Positions 8,757 to 18,133 of a DNA stretch of 64,000 nucleotides are shown here, in pieces. Made by a program: the position numbers and the translations under genes. Under the pieces are notes generated by a model. The model was given only the letters and a program-made list of their open reading frames with translations. It was not told the DNA's origin and did not search any database. This DNA comes from Brevibacillus sedimenti (GTDB lineage Bacteria; Bacillota; Bacilli; Brevibacillales; Brevibacillaceae), in contig NZ_CP064048.1 in assembly GCF_020923495.1 (NCBI RefSeq), positions 149,501-213,500 on the forward strand. The letters are read 5' to 3'. Position 1 is the stretch's first letter, and each line of letters opens with the position of its first letter.

Positions 8757-9214
8757 CGTGTACAGCTACCTCCCTTTTTCGGAAACGATTGTTGCCGTTT
8801 TTCCAAATAGTGTGTCAAGATCGTCAGCGATCGGCACACATCTTCCACCTCTTGACTGGACATGCCGTCGAACAGCTTGTCAAAGTAGCCGCCCTGCATA
8901 AAGGGAATCCGTTGCGTGATCGCTTCCGGGGTGTCGGCAAGTTCCACCCAGACGATGCGCCGATCTTTTTCGTCCCGCACCCGTTTGACATAGCCGTCCC
9001 GTTCGAGCCGGTCGACGATGCCGGATACTGTGCTGTAGGAGAGGTCGATCAGCCGGCTGATTTCCCCAATAGTCCTGGGCGCCTCTATTACGGGACCCAG
9101 GACGAACATCTGCGGAATGGTCAATCCGCATTGGGTCAATTCCTGGGCGATGACGTCCAGGTAGACCTTGTTCATCTGGATCAACTGCTTCGACATGCGC
9201 CTCATAGGATTCAT
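8753..9214 (-). CDS. MarR-family transcriptional regulator
   Basis: A 153-residue winged-helix regulator. The recognition helix region is ISRLIDLSYSTVSGIVDRLE (about 53-72), followed by the wing VKRVRDEKDRR. It is first in the operon with the RND pump and its adaptor and probably represses them, with relief by pump substrates. ATG 9214 was chosen (AGAGGT 7 bases upstream); an in-frame GTG at 9223 lies too close to that site. Two near-identical inverted repeats overlap its own promoter, which suggests autoregulation. Confidence 0.88.
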   Translation of the reverse strand: MNPMRRMSKQLIQMNKVYLDVIAQELTQCGLTIPQMFVLGPVIEAPRTIGEISRLIDLSYSTVSGIVDRLERDGYVKRVRDEKDRRIVWVELADTPEAITQRIPFMQGGYFDKLFDGMSSQEVEDVCRSLTILTHYLEKRQQSFPKKGGSCTR

Positions 9215-9231
9215 AGGCCACACCTCTGTTA

Positions 9232-9280
9232 TTTCGCGTCACGAAACATTATGACACAGGACATATTTCGCATCAAGAAA
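9232..9280 (-). promoter_or_regulatory. marR operon promoter with twin operators
   Basis: Two copies of TTTCGC(G/A)TCA(C/A)GAAA, an imperfect palindrome, lie at 9232-9246 and 9266-9280. On the minus strand a promoter TTGATG-17-CATAAT (9271-9276 and 9248-9253) fits between them: one operator covers the -35 box and the other lies just downstream of the -10 box. The spacing between repeat centres is 34 bases. Confidence 0.65.
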
Positions 9281-9299
9281 TTTTCGTGGTAAAATGTAT

Positions 9300-9525
9300 C
9301 ATTTTTTCAACAGACCACCCTCCAACACGGCTCACCCCTTACCATGCCACGCGTTTATGAACTCAATATGAACTGGGGCAATCCATGTCTACCATGAATA
9401 AACGCCCCTCGCACGAGAGGGACGCTGCCGTAAAAGCGTATGTTATTAGACCCTATTACCTATTTCATTTTATCTATTTCATTTGCTTCACATCCGGAGT
9501 CGGAGACAAAGGCCTCTCCCCCGGC
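9300..9525. other. Intergenic region without a recognised gene
   Basis: It lies between the marR promoter and the 3' end of the MFS gene. The only structure seen is a short hairpin (CCCTC 9406-9410 with GAGGG 9417-9421), which could act as a weak terminator for the MFS gene. Confidence 0.4.
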
Positions 9526-10773
9526 TCATTTCTCCGGCACGCTTACCGCCGGCTGCGTCTCCGTCCGCTTGACGAACGAGCTGTACGCGGCAAAACAGCC
9601 TACCGCCACCAGTGCCAACACCGCCATCAGGTAAAGCATCCCTTGCGGAGCGAGCGCCTCGAAGGCCATCGCCCCCACGAGCGGTCCCGCCATCCTTCCA
9701 GCAGAGGCGATACCGCTGACAATGCCCTGGACCATCCCTTCCCGGCCGGCCGGGGCCAGATCGGCAGCGATGGTGGGGACAGCCGGCCACACCAGCATTT
9801 CGCCGATCGTCATCACAAACATGGCCGCAACAAATCCGGCGTAGGCCGTCGATTGCGAGAGGATGAGCATCGACAGTGCAAACACGTACCCGCCGAGCAG
9901 CAGCTGCGCTTTCAACGTCCGGGCGAAGCTGTTGATGATCCAGGAGATCAGCGGTTGGCCAAACAAGATGAGCGCTCCGTTCAGCGTCCAGAGCAGACTG
10001 TACTGCCGAAGCGAAATGCCCAGCGTCTGCATGTAGGCGGAAAGCACCGTCGTCCACTGCACGTAGACGATCCAGCAGACCAACAAGCCGCTGCAGAGCA
10101 CGGCGAGCGCCCCCCAGGCAACCGGCCGATGGTTTGTTCCCGCCGCAGCCTGCTTCGCCTCTGTCTCGGCCGATTCCGCCGCGTGAACCTGTTCATTTGG
10201 TTGATCCGCCAAATGCTGCGGCAGGCACCTAAGAAACATCGCCAGCGTCACAGCCTGCGCAATCGCGTTTCCGAAAAACGTCCAGGCGAACGACACGCTG
10301 GCCAAAACGCCGCACAAGGCCGAACCGACGGCCACCCCGATGTTGAGCGCGACGTAAATCACGTTCAGCCCTCTGCGCCCGCCTTCCGGCCAGAGGCGGA
10401 CAGCCAGTGCATTCAGTACAGGAAAGATCGTGCCAAAGAAAAATCCGTTCAATAACAGCAGCACGGTGTAGGCGGTGAAGTCGGTCGTCAAGCCAAGCGC
10501 GACAGAAACAGCGATCGCGCCGACAGAACCGACCGCAAACGTCCGCCTGTGTCCCCAGCGGTCAAAAAGAATGCCGCCTGCCACACTCCCCACGAGGTTG
10601 GCTCCCTGGTTCAACAGCAGCAATAGTCCGGCTACGGTGAGCGGTTGGCCCAGGTAATCGTGGATGTAAATGGTGACCAGCGGCCATATGCACGCCATGC
10701 CCGTGGAAGTCATGGCGGCAACGACGGCGAGAACCCGTATGCTGCGCGGATACATGTTCCATATTCCGCTCAT
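9526..10773 (-). CDS. MFS transporter
   Basis: A 415-residue major facilitator with about 12 hydrophobic helices. The loop motif between helices 2 and 3 is GGILFDRWGHRR (about 67-78), the classical MFS motif A. A hydrophilic linker of about 35 residues (about 185-220, rich in Glu, Ala and Gln) separates the halves. It begins 6 bases after the moaC stop and is probably cotranscribed with it. The substrate is not predictable; drug or metabolite efflux is usual for this type. Transport of a molybdenum-cofactor compound would be speculation. Confidence 0.88.
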   Translation of the reverse strand: MSGIWNMYPRSIRVLAVVAAMTSTGMACIWPLVTIYIHDYLGQPLTVAGLLLLLNQGANLVGSVAGGILFDRWGHRRTFAVGSVGAIAVSVALGLTTDFTAYTVLLLLNGFFFGTIFPVLNALAVRLWPEGGRRGLNVIYVALNIGVAVGSALCGVLASVSFAWTFFGNAIAQAVTLAMFLRCLPQHLADQPNEQVHAAESAETEAKQAAAGTNHRPVAWGALAVLCSGLLVCWIVYVQWTTVLSAYMQTLGISLRQYSLLWTLNGALILFGQPLISWIINSFARTLKAQLLLGGYVFALSMLILSQSTAYAGFVAAMFVMTIGEMLVWPAVPTIAADLAPAGREGMVQGIVSGIASAGRMAGPLVGAMAFEALAPQGMLYLMAVLALVAVGCFAAYSSFVKRTETQPAVSVPEK

Positions 10774-10779
10774 GTCTGG

Positions 10780-11262
10780 TTACTCCTCAATCCGATGATA
10801 ATCTCCGCTTTTTCCGCCCGTTTTGCTCATCAGGCAGGTGGGGCCGATAACCATCCCCTTGTCCATCGCCTTGCACATGTCGTAGACAGTGAGAGCGGCT
10901 GCACTGACGGCGGTCAGCGCTTCCATCTCCACACCCGTCTTGCTGGTGGTTTTGACTGTCGCCTCTACCTCCAGCGTGTCGGGGGCGACAAAGGCAAAGC
11001 TGATGTCTACGCCGGTCAGCGGCAGCGGATGGCACATCGGAATCAGCTCCCACGTCTTTTTCGCGGCCATCACGCCGGCCACCTGGGCCACCGCGAGCAC
11101 GTCTCCCTTGGACACGCGCCCTTGCCGGATGCGGTCGAGCGTCTCCGGTTTCATCGTAATTCTGCTCTTCGCCACCGCTTCCCGCCGGGTCTCCTTTTTG
11201 TCGGAGATGTCCACCATGCGGGCGCGCTGCTGGTCGTTAAAATGGGTTAATGTATCGCTCAT
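10780..11262 (-). CDS. moaC: Cyclic pyranopterin monophosphate synthase MoaC
   Basis: A 160-residue cytoplasmic enzyme that, with MoaA, turns GTP into cyclic pyranopterin monophosphate in molybdenum-cofactor synthesis. Visible family blocks are [16 protein letters not shown] (about 16-31), [14 protein letters not shown] (about 73-86), [20 protein letters not shown] (about 111-130) and KSGDYHR near the end. ATG 11262 has GGAG 6 bases upstream; the frame stays open further upstream but has no good site. It diverges from the moaDE fusion and moeB-like genes, making a small cofactor locus without moaA. Confidence 0.95.
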   Translation of the reverse strand: MSDTLTHFNDQQRARMVDISDKKETRREAVAKSRITMKPETLDRIRQGRVSKGDVLAVAQVAGVMAAKKTWELIPMCHPLPLTGVDISFAFVAPDTLEVEATVKTTSKTGVEMEALTAVSAAALTVYDMCKAMDKGMVIGPTCLMSKTGGKSGDYHRIEE

Positions 11263-11569
11263 GCTGCGCTCCTCCTCGATTGATCCCCCCTTGGAGGGAA
11301 ATGGGCGTATTGCCGTCCACCCTGCCGGTCCAAGCCGCCTGGGCCAGGTGGACGAATGTCGCCCGTCGTATCTCTCATCACCTCTAACCTTACCGCTGGC
11401 GCTCTGTAAAATCAATGCAGAAACTGCGCAAAGCGTTACACTCATTAGACAGTATCCGCTTTGGTGTGTTATCGTTTCCGGTAGAAAGCCATTCAACCTG
11501 CCGCCGCTTCCCCTGTACAAAGATACCCGGCGTCAGGTTGTTCAAAACCGGGAAATGAGGAGTGCATCG
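11263..11569. promoter_or_regulatory. Divergent promoter region moaC / moaDE
   Basis: About 307 bases separate the two starts. Both transcription units must be driven from here. I could not identify a convincing molybdenum-cofactor riboswitch or a clear -35/-10 pair by eye. Confidence 0.4.
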
Positions 11570-12277
11570 ATGCAAATACGCGTGCTGTTGTTTGCCGGCC
11601 TCGCCGAGAGGGCCGGTAAGCGGGAGATTCAAGTGAGCGTAGCGGAAGGAGCTCTCGTCCGCGACCTGCTGCAGGCAGTCGGAGAGCAGTATCATGCGCT
11701 GGCGCCGCTGTTGGGGAGCTGCTTTGTCTCCGTCAACCAGGAATATGCCGAACCGGACAAAGCGCTGGCACCAGGCGACGAAGTGGCGATTCTTCCCCCG
11801 GTGAGCGGCGGCGAAGAGCCGCGCTTTGCCGTAACGACGGAGCCGCTCAGCGCGGACAAACTGGTCCGGCTCGTCTCCAATCCCCAAGCCGGGGCTGTGC
11901 TTACCTTTGTCGGAACCGTTCGCGAATTTACCAACGGACAGCGGACCGTCTCCCTCACCTACGAGGCGTACGAACCGATGGCCGTAGAAAAGATGAAGCA
12001 AATCGCCAGAGAAGTGGCCGAGCGCTGGCCGGGAGCGGAACTGGCCATGCATCACCGCATCGGCGACCTGCAAATCGAGGAGATTGCCGTCGTCGCCGCC
12101 GTCGCCACGCCGCACCGCAGCGAAGCGTTTGAAGCGGGACGGTACGCGATCGAACGGCTGAAACAGATTGTTCCCATCTGGAAAAAGGAAGTCTGGGAAG
12201 ACGGCAGCGAGTGGAAAGGGCACCAGCAGGGACCGTGGAACCCGCTGGCGCTTCCTGACGAGTCAGAAAGGAGATAG
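11570..12277 (+). CDS. MoaD-MoaE fusion (molybdopterin synthase)
   Basis: A 235-residue fusion. Residues 1-81 are the ubiquitin-like MoaD sulfur carrier, ending in PPVSGG (Gly80-Gly81); about 85-235 are MoaE, with TFVGTVRE, a His-Arg block and the lysine-rich WKKEVWEDGSEWKG. Molybdopterin synthase uses the thiocarboxylated C-terminal glycine of MoaD to add two sulfurs to cyclic pyranopterin. Here that glycine is internal, as in mycobacterial MoaX, which is cleaved after Gly-Gly. The start ATG 11570 has GAGGAG upstream. The MoeB-like adenylase gene follows 4 bases later. Confidence 0.9.
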   Translation: MQIRVLLFAGLAERAGKREIQVSVAEGALVRDLLQAVGEQYHALAPLLGSCFVSVNQEYAEPDKALAPGDEVAILPPVSGGEEPRFAVTTEPLSADKLVRLVSNPQAGAVLTFVGTVREFTNGQRTVSLTYEAYEPMAVEKMKQIAREVAERWPGAELAMHHRIGDLQIEEIAVVAAVATPHRSEAFEAGRYAIERLKQIVPIWKKEVWEDGSEWKGHQQGPWNPLALPDESERR

Positions 12278-12281
12278 AGTT

Positions 12282-13307
12282 GTGAACACGCGATACTCCC
12301 GGCAAATCCTGTTTCCTCCGATTGGCCGGACCGGTCAGGAACGGCTTCTCCGCAGCCGCGTGGCGATCGTCGGCATGGGCGCGCTTGGAACGGTGCTGGC
12401 CAACCATATGGTCCGGGCCGGGGTCGGTTTTGTCCGCCTGATTGACCGCGACTTTGTGGAGCCAAGCAACCTGCAGCGGCAGATGTTGTACGACGAAGAC
12501 GACGCCCGCCAGCACCTGCCCAAGGCGATAGCCGCCCACGCCAAGCTGACGAAGATTAATTCGGAAGTGACAGTCGAGCCGGTGGTGGCCGACCTGACGG
12601 CTCACAATGCGGAAAAGCTGTTGGCCGACGTCCAGCTCGTGCTGGACGCCACAGACAACTTTCAGGTTCGCTATCTGATCAATGACGTCTGCGTCAAGCA
12701 CGGCATTCCCTGGGTGTACGGCGGAGCGGTCAGCGCCACCGGCACGTTTACGGCCATTCGGCCGGGGATTACCCCCTGCCTGCGCTGCCTCTTTCCGGAA
12801 GCGCCCAATCCGGGGGAAATGCCAACCTGCGACACGGCCGGCGTAATCGGTCCTATCATTCACATCGTCGCCTCTTACCAGGCGACGGAGGCGTTGAAAC
12901 TGCTGGTGGACAATCAGGAAGCGCTCAATCCCCATCTGGAGCACTTCGACATCTGGGCCAACCGTCACCAGCAGATCCGCGTACAAAACGGGCGGCGAGC
13001 CGACTGCCCGACCTGCGGACAGCGTCAGTTTACCTGTCTGATGCCGGACACTCAGGAGGGACAGGCTGTCTCCTTGTGCGGTCGCAACACGGTGCAGATT
13101 TCGCCTGCGGCCGACGCGCAGCTCGATCTGGACCAACTGGCGGAACGGCTGGCGCCGTTGGGGCACATCGAGCGAAACAGATTTCTCCTCCGCTTTCACG
13201 TCGACCCGCACACGCTGGTCGTCTTCCCCGACGGACGTGTGCTGGTGCAGGGTACAGACGACATCAGTCTGGCCCGGACGCTGCATGCGCGGTACATCGG
13301 TGCGTAA
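12282..13307 (+). CDS. MoeB/ThiF-family adenylyltransferase
   Basis: A 341-residue E1-like enzyme that adenylates the C-terminal glycine of a ubiquitin-like sulfur carrier, here most likely MoaD. The nucleotide-binding motif is VAIVGMGALG (about 27-36). The zinc cysteines are CLRC (about 167-170) and CPTC (about 246-249), and a candidate catalytic cysteine is in EMPTCDTAG (about 184). The C-terminal extension of about 90 residues after the zinc site is not a clear rhodanese domain. The start is GTG 12282 with AAAGGAG upstream. A thiamine (ThiF) role is possible but the neighbours favour MoeB. Confidence 0.88.
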   Translation: MNTRYSRQILFPPIGRTGQERLLRSRVAIVGMGALGTVLANHMVRAGVGFVRLIDRDFVEPSNLQRQMLYDEDDARQHLPKAIAAHAKLTKINSEVTVEPVVADLTAHNAEKLLADVQLVLDATDNFQVRYLINDVCVKHGIPWVYGGAVSATGTFTAIRPGITPCLRCLFPEAPNPGEMPTCDTAGVIGPIIHIVASYQATEALKLLVDNQEALNPHLEHFDIWANRHQQIRVQNGRRADCPTCGQRQFTCLMPDTQEGQAVSLCGRNTVQISPAADAQLDLDQLAERLAPLGHIERNRFLLRFHVDPHTLVVFPDGRVLVQGTDDISLARTLHARYIGA

Positions 13308-13746
13308 AAGGCGGCGAAAACCAGCCATCCTTTCGCTGCCACCTGCCACCGCTGGCTTATGCCTGCGCGGCAGGGATCGCCGGCTTTCGTGGTCGGCAGC
13401 CCGCAGCCATATAACGGAGCCATAAAATAATAAGGAAGCGATTGCATAACTTCCCCCGCCGCTGTCATACGGATGGCGGCCATTTTTTCAGGCTGACCGA
13501 GGAGAATAATCCCAGCCAAGGGAGTTCATGGCGCATTACATTTACCTGATGGGGTTATAGTAAGTCTGGAACTTTCTTCGAACGTATGCATAACGCTGCA
13601 CCATGTTTTTTCACTGATTTTGTGCAGCCATCATGAATTTTGGGGTAGAAGCCGAGCAGCAAATCGAGTATAATAGGGGCGTATCGAAGAAACGAAACTG
13701 CGTTTCATCAGATGAAACTCCAAGTAAAAAAGGGAGGTTGTGCACT
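13308..13746. other. acnA upstream region
   Basis: This 439-base stretch has no gene I can support. It holds the acnA control region; the AAGGGAGG ribosome site is at about 13730-13737. The inverted sequences around 13365-13490 could form a weak terminator for the moeB-like gene (a T-run is at 13484-13489). Confidence 0.4.
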
Positions 13747-16476
13747 TTGGCTAAACACGATGCTTACAACGTGAAGTCTTCCCTGCAAGTGGGCGGCAAG
13801 ACGTACGCATACTACCGCCTGCAAGGCTTGGAAGAGCAAGGAATCGGCGAAGTTTCCAAGCTGCCGTTCTCCATTAAAGTGCTGCTGGAAGCGGCTGTGC
13901 GTCAGTTTGACGGCCGCGCCATCACCAAGGAACACGTGCAACAACTGGCCAACTGGACAAAAGGCCGCGACGAAAACAAGGAAGTTCCGCTCATGCCGGC
14001 CCGTATCGTTCTGCAAGACTTTACGGGTGTACCGGCCGTCGTCGACCTGGCAGCGATGCGCATTGCGATGAAGCGTGCCGGCGGCGATCCCAAACGGATC
14101 AATCCGCTCGTTCCGGTTGACCTGGTTATTGACCACTCCGTCATGGTTGACGACTTCGGCAACGACAAGGCGCTGGAAAACAACATGAAGCTGGAATTCG
14201 AACGCAACCAGGAGCGCTACCGCTTCCTGCGCTGGGCGCAAACTGCGTTTGACAACTTCCGCGCTGTTCCGCCGGCAACCGGTATCGTGCACCAGGTAAA
14301 CCTGGAGTACCTGGCAACAGTGGTGGCAACCCGCGAAGTAAACGGCGAACTGGTGGCCTTCCCGGACTCCCTCGTCGGCACCGACTCCCACACCACCATG
14401 ATCAACGGTCTGGGCGTGCTGGGCTGGGGTGTTGGCGGTATCGAGGCGGAAGCCGGCATGCTTGGCCAACCGCTCTACTTCGTCACTCCGGAAGTTGTCG
14501 GCTTCAAGCTGACCGGCACCCTGAAAGAAGGGGCAACCGCAACCGACCTGGCGCTGACTGTTACACAAATGCTGCGTAAAAAAGGCGTGGTCGGCAAATT
14601 CGTTGAGTTCTACGGCCCTGGCCTGTCCAACATTTCGCTGGCAGACCGCGCGACCGTTGCCAACATGGCACCTGAGTACGGTGCAACGATGGGCTTCTTC
14701 CCTGTCGACGCCGAAACGCTCAACTACCTGCGTCAAACCGGCCGCAGTGAAGAGCAAATCGCCCTGGTGGAAGCCTACACCAAAGCGCAAGGCCTGTTCC
14801 GCACCGACGACACGCCGGATCCGGTCTTCACCGAGACTCTGGAACTGGATCTGTCCACCGTCGTGCCCAGCCTGGCTGGTCCGAAGCGTCCGCAAGACCG
14901 CGTCGAACTGACCAACATGAAGGAATCCTTCAACAACAGCCTGCGCACGCCGATCGAGAAAGGCGGTTTCGGCCTCTCCGAAGAAAAGATCAAGGCAGAA
15001 GCAACTGTCACCTACCCGAACGGCGAGACGGCAACTCTGAAAACCGGTTCCGTCGTCATCGCAGCCATCACGTCCTGTACCAATACATCCAACCCGAGCG
15101 TAATGCTGGGCGCCGGTATCCTGGCGAAAAAAGCTGTGGAAAAAGGACTGAAAAAACCGCCGTTCGTAAAGAGCTCGCTGGCTCCGGGTTCCCGCGTCGT
15201 AACCCAGTACCTGATCGACGCCGGCCTGATGGATTCGCTCAACGCGATCGGTTTCAACGTGGTCGGTTACGGCTGCACCACCTGCATCGGTAACTCCGGT
15301 CCGCTGCCGGAAGAAACCAGCAAGGCAATCGCCGACAACGACCTGACCGTGGCAGCTGTTCTGTCCGGTAACCGCAACTTCGAAGGCCGCATCCACGCGC
15401 AGGTAAAAGCGAACTACCTCGCTTCCCCGCCGCTGGTTATCGCGTACGCCCTGGCCGGCACCGTGGACATCGACCTGACAAAAGATCCGATCGGCACTGG
15501 CAAAGACGGCCAGCCGGTTTACCTGAAAGACATTTGGCCGACGCCGCAAGAGCTGGCGGAAGCGATGAACAAGGCGATGAATCCGGAACTGTTCCGCGCC
15601 CAATACGCGAACGTGTTTACGCAAAACCAAGCGTGGAACGAAATCGACGCACCGAAGGGCGACCTGTACGAGTGGGATATAAACTCCACCTACATCCAGG
15701 AGCCGCCGTTCTTCAAAGACCTTACCGGCGATGTCGGTCACATCGAAGAGATCACCGGCGCACGCGCACTGGCTCTCTTGGGTGATTCCGTCACCACCGA
15801 CCACATCTCGCCGGCGGGCAACATCTCGCCGACCAGCCCGGCAGGTCTGTTCCTGCAGTCCAAAGGCGTGGAACGCAAAGATTTCAACTCCTACGGTGCT
15901 CGCCGCGGCAGCCACGACGTGATGATGCGCGGTACGTTTGCCAACATCCGCATCCGCAACCAAATCGCTCCGGGCACCGAAGGCGGCGTAACCAAGTACC
16001 TGCCGACCGGCGAAATCATGTCCATCTATGATGCATCCATGAAGTACCAGGCAGACGGCACGCCGCTGGTGGTACTGGCCGGCAAGGAGTACGGTACCGG
16101 TTCTTCCCGTGACTGGGCCGCAAAAGGTACGTTCCTGCTCGGCATCAAGGCGGTCATCGCAGAAAGCTTCGAGCGCATCCACCGCTCCAACCTGGTGGGC
16201 ATGGGCGTGCTCCCGCTGCAATTCGCCGACGGCCAAAGCTGGAAGTCGCTCAACATCGACGGTACGGAAACGTTTGACATCGTCGGTCTGAACGACAACG
16301 TACAGCCTGGCCAACGCCTGAAAGTGAAAGCAACCCGTCAGGATGGCAGCCAGTTCGAGTTCGACGTCATCGTCCGTCTCGACTCGATGGTGGATGTCGA
16401 CTACTACCGCAACGGCGGCATCCTGCAAACCGTCCTGCGTCAACTGCTGGACGAAGGCAAACCGGTAACGGCGTAA
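13747..16476 (+). CDS. acnA: Aconitate hydratase (CitB/AcnA)
   Basis: A 909-residue cytoplasmic aconitase, the same length as B. subtilis CitB. It isomerises citrate to isocitrate in the TCA cycle, and the apo form of the family can bind mRNA. The [4Fe-4S] ligands are visible as [10 protein letters not shown] (Cys about 443) and [10 protein letters not shown] (Cys about 509 and 512). [31 protein letters not shown] and [10 protein letters not shown] are the active-site blocks. The TTG start at 13747 was chosen for its spacing from AGGGAGG; the open frame extends upstream to 13633 without a ribosome site. It stands alone and ends at the hairpin that carries repeat copy A. Confidence 0.97.
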   Translation: MAKHDAYNVKSSLQVGGKTYAYYRLQGLEEQGIGEVSKLPFSIKVLLEAAVRQFDGRAITKEHVQQLANWTKGRDENKEVPLMPARIVLQDFTGVPAVVDLAAMRIAMKRAGGDPKRINPLVPVDLVIDHSVMVDDFGNDKALENNMKLEFERNQERYRFLRWAQTAFDNFRAVPPATGIVHQVNLEYLATVVATREVNGELVAFPDSLVGTDSHTTMINGLGVLGWGVGGIEAEAGMLGQPLYFVTPEVVGFKLTGTLKEGATATDLALTVTQMLRKKGVVGKFVEFYGPGLSNISLADRATVANMAPEYGATMGFFPVDAETLNYLRQTGRSEEQIALVEAYTKAQGLFRTDDTPDPVFTETLELDLSTVVPSLAGPKRPQDRVELTNMKESFNNSLRTPIEKGGFGLSEEKIKAEATVTYPNGETATLKTGSVVIAAITSCTNTSNPSVMLGAGILAKKAVEKGLKKPPFVKSSLAPGSRVVTQYLIDAGLMDSLNAIGFNVVGYGCTTCIGNSGPLPEETSKAIADNDLTVAAVLSGNRNFEGRIHAQVKANYLASPPLVIAYALAGTVDIDLTKDPIGTGKDGQPVYLKDIWPTPQELAEAMNKAMNPELFRAQYANVFTQNQAWNEIDAPKGDLYEWDINSTYIQEPPFFKDLTGDVGHIEEITGARALALLGDSVTTDHISPAGNISPTSPAGLFLQSKGVERKDFNSYGARRGSHDVMMRGTFANIRIRNQIAPGTEGGVTKYLPTGEIMSIYDASMKYQADGTPLVVLAGKEYGTGSSRDWAAKGTFLLGIKAVIAESFERIHRSNLVGMGVLPLQFADGQSWKSLNIDGTETFDIVGLNDNVQPGQRLKVKATRQDGSQFEFDVIVRLDSMVDVDYYRNGGILQTVLRQLLDEGKPVTA

Positions 16477-16501
16477 CCAATAACATTCCTTACAGCACCC
16501 G

Positions 16502-16540
16502 CATGAAACAGGCAAGCGAATGCTTGCCTGTTTTCATTTT
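16502..16540 (+). terminator. acnA terminator hairpin, gene-proximal copy (T1)
   Basis: ACAGGCAAGC and GCTTGCCTGT (16508-16531) form a 10-bp stem with loop GAAT. Flanking ATGAAA and TTTTCAT extend it. A second copy (one loop-side difference) lies at 20760-20782 on the far side of the island. Confidence 0.85.
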
Positions 16541-16725
16541 CAGCGTGTAGACAAAGTCCGTGGCGAATGGGTGATCGGGCTCTCTCGCTCTATTGAGGCC
16601 CATCATTCCATGCCATATACTTTTTCTCCACCTTCGGTTTATCAATGTGCAGGCCTTCCTGCCTGGAAACGATGGTAGATCGGTTGCTTTGGAACCTTCT
16701 TGATAAAAAGGCACATTGTCTTCAG
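16541..16725 (+). repeat. Terminator-nested element, copy A (internally deleted)
   Basis: It starts CAGCGTGTAGACAAAG and ends ATTGTCTTCAG, matching both ends of the 328-bp copies C and D in reverse. About 140 bases of the central cruciform are missing, between CTCTCGCTC and the CCATCATTCCATG block. It is in the same orientation as copy B. It is bounded by the acnA hairpin T1 on the left and a different hairpin T2 on the right. Confidence 0.8.
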
Positions 16726-16729
16726 CCCC

Positions 16730-16761
16730 AGGCACTTCTTCATGATGGAGTGCCTTTTTTT
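16730..16761 (+). terminator. Hairpin T2 with T-tract, right of copy A
   Basis: AGGCACT (16730-16736) pairs with AGTGCCT (16749-16755), followed by TTTTTT. Nearly the same hairpin is left of copy B at 20424-20446. Confidence 0.75.
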
Positions 16762-17046
16762 GTGCACAGCTGGACGGGGCAAAACAAAAAACGACCAAAT
16801 CAGCGGATTCGTACGTCAGCTGAGGGACGGCATTAGAAAGCCGGCACAACCCTCCGTTATTCTTATTCTCGGTAAATTTTTTCACATCCGGAGAGTTCAG
16901 CTCTTTCGCCAGCTTTTGAAAAATCCGTCATCACATAGGTTCTAGTGTTCTTAATCACATTCATTTAACAAAATACCTCTGTTTACAATTATTGGTTTTT
17001 AGGTGTGTATTTGAATTGATGTAAATTTTTAGAAGGAGGAAACTCT
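16762..17046 (+). promoter_or_regulatory. Upstream region of the metalloprotease gene
   Basis: Noticeably AT-richer than acnA from about 16950 on. A possible promoter is TTTACA (16982-16987), an 18-base spacer and TGTATT (17006-17011). A strong ribosome site AGAAGGAGG ends just before the 17047 start. No other gene is seen. Confidence 0.45.
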
Positions 17047-17365
17047 ATGTCGCGCAAAAGGGTTAAAGTTGCAGCTGGTCTATTTACGATTGTTGCTTCA
17101 CTCTCTTTCTTTACTACTAGTGCATTTGCAAACTTCCTAGGGGGGAAGTGGGAGATCTCAAACATTATTTATGAAAACATTAATTTAGAGAAAAAGTACT
17201 CTCGCGTTCTTTGGACTGCTGTTGATAAATGGAATGGAATTAGTAGTAGTTTTGATCTTTCACCTGCTGATTCGGATGAAACTGGTTATGTTGCTGTCAA
17301 CGCCGACTTTATTTTGACCCACCATCGCCGGTTTAGAATCGACCCACCCGGCGATTTTTTGTTGG

Positions 17366-18133
17366 TTAGGTGGTAGAGGGAGAGCCGTAGGCTCCAGTCC
17401 TCATCTTCTCACGAAGCCGGTAACTATTCCCCCTAATGTTGACGATGTGGGAATGGTGTAAGAGCCGATCCAGGATAGCCGTAGCAAGTATCGGATCACC
17501 CATCAGTTCCCCCCATTCACCGAAACTCTTGTTGCTGGTTAACAGAATACTCCCTCTCTCGTATCTTGCACTTATTACCTGGAAAAAGAGGTTGGCTGCC
17601 AAACTGTCAAACGGTAAGTAACCAATTTCGTCAATAATCAGGAGCTTTGGTCGAATATAGATGCGTAGGCGTTTATCCAGCCTGTTTTCCGTGTAAGCTT
17701 TTCGCAGATCTTCGATGAGTTGCGAGAGACTGACAAAGTAAACGGATATCCCTTGCGAGATGGCTTCTACAGCCAACGCCACCGCCAGATGACTTTTTCC
17801 TACTCCGGGAGGCCCTAAGAACAAGACATTCTCGTGTCGGGTTACAAAAGTCATCGTGGCCAGCTCTCGAATCAACCGTTCGTCAATGCTGGGTTGGAAA
17901 GCAAAATCGAACTCCTCTAGTGTTTTTCGGTAAGGCAAGTGTGCAAGTTTGGTGCGTACCTCCATATTCCGTTTTTGACGTTCCGCTATCTCGGCATCAA
18001 GGAGCGTGTTAAGAAAGGACAGATAGGTGGGCTGTCCATGACTTGCCGCTTCCAAGTGAGCATCCAAGAGGAGAGCTGCTTGCTGAAGCCCAAGTTCCTC
18101 GAGGCGTAGCCGTGCTTGTTCCAGTTCAATCAT
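17366..18133 (-). CDS. istB: IS21-family helper ATPase IstB
   Basis: A 255-residue AAA+ ATPase related to DnaC. It has Walker A GPPGVGKSHLA (about 106-116) and Walker B LLIIDEIGYLPF (about 167-178). IstB assembles on target DNA and stimulates the IstA transposase. Its start overlaps the istA stop by ATGA. Full length, no visible defect. Confidence 0.95.
   Translation of the reverse strand: MIELEQARLRLEELGLQQAALLLDAHLEAASHGQPTYLSFLNTLLDAEIAERQKRNMEVRTKLAHLPYRKTLEEFDFAFQPSIDERLIRELATMTFVTRHENVLFLGPPGVGKSHLAVALAVEAISQGISVYFVSLSQLIEDLRKAYTENRLDKRLRIYIRPKLLIIDEIGYLPFDSLAANLFFQVISARYERGSILLTSNKSFGEWGELMGDPILATAILDRLLHHSHIVNIRGNSYRLREKMRTGAYGSPSTT

Noticed and set aside
6429-8810. 793-codon open frame opposite the RND pump gene
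   Set aside because: It is the antisense shadow of a well-supported 1046-residue pump gene. High GC makes long antisense frames common; its translation is Arg/His-rich without recognisable domains.
11263-11569. Molybdenum-cofactor riboswitch upstream of moaC or moaDE
   Set aside because: I looked for the conserved core blocks on both strands and did not find a convincing match.
13708-16515. 935-codon open frame opposite acnA
   Set aside because: Antisense shadow of aconitase, with no ribosome site and biased composition.
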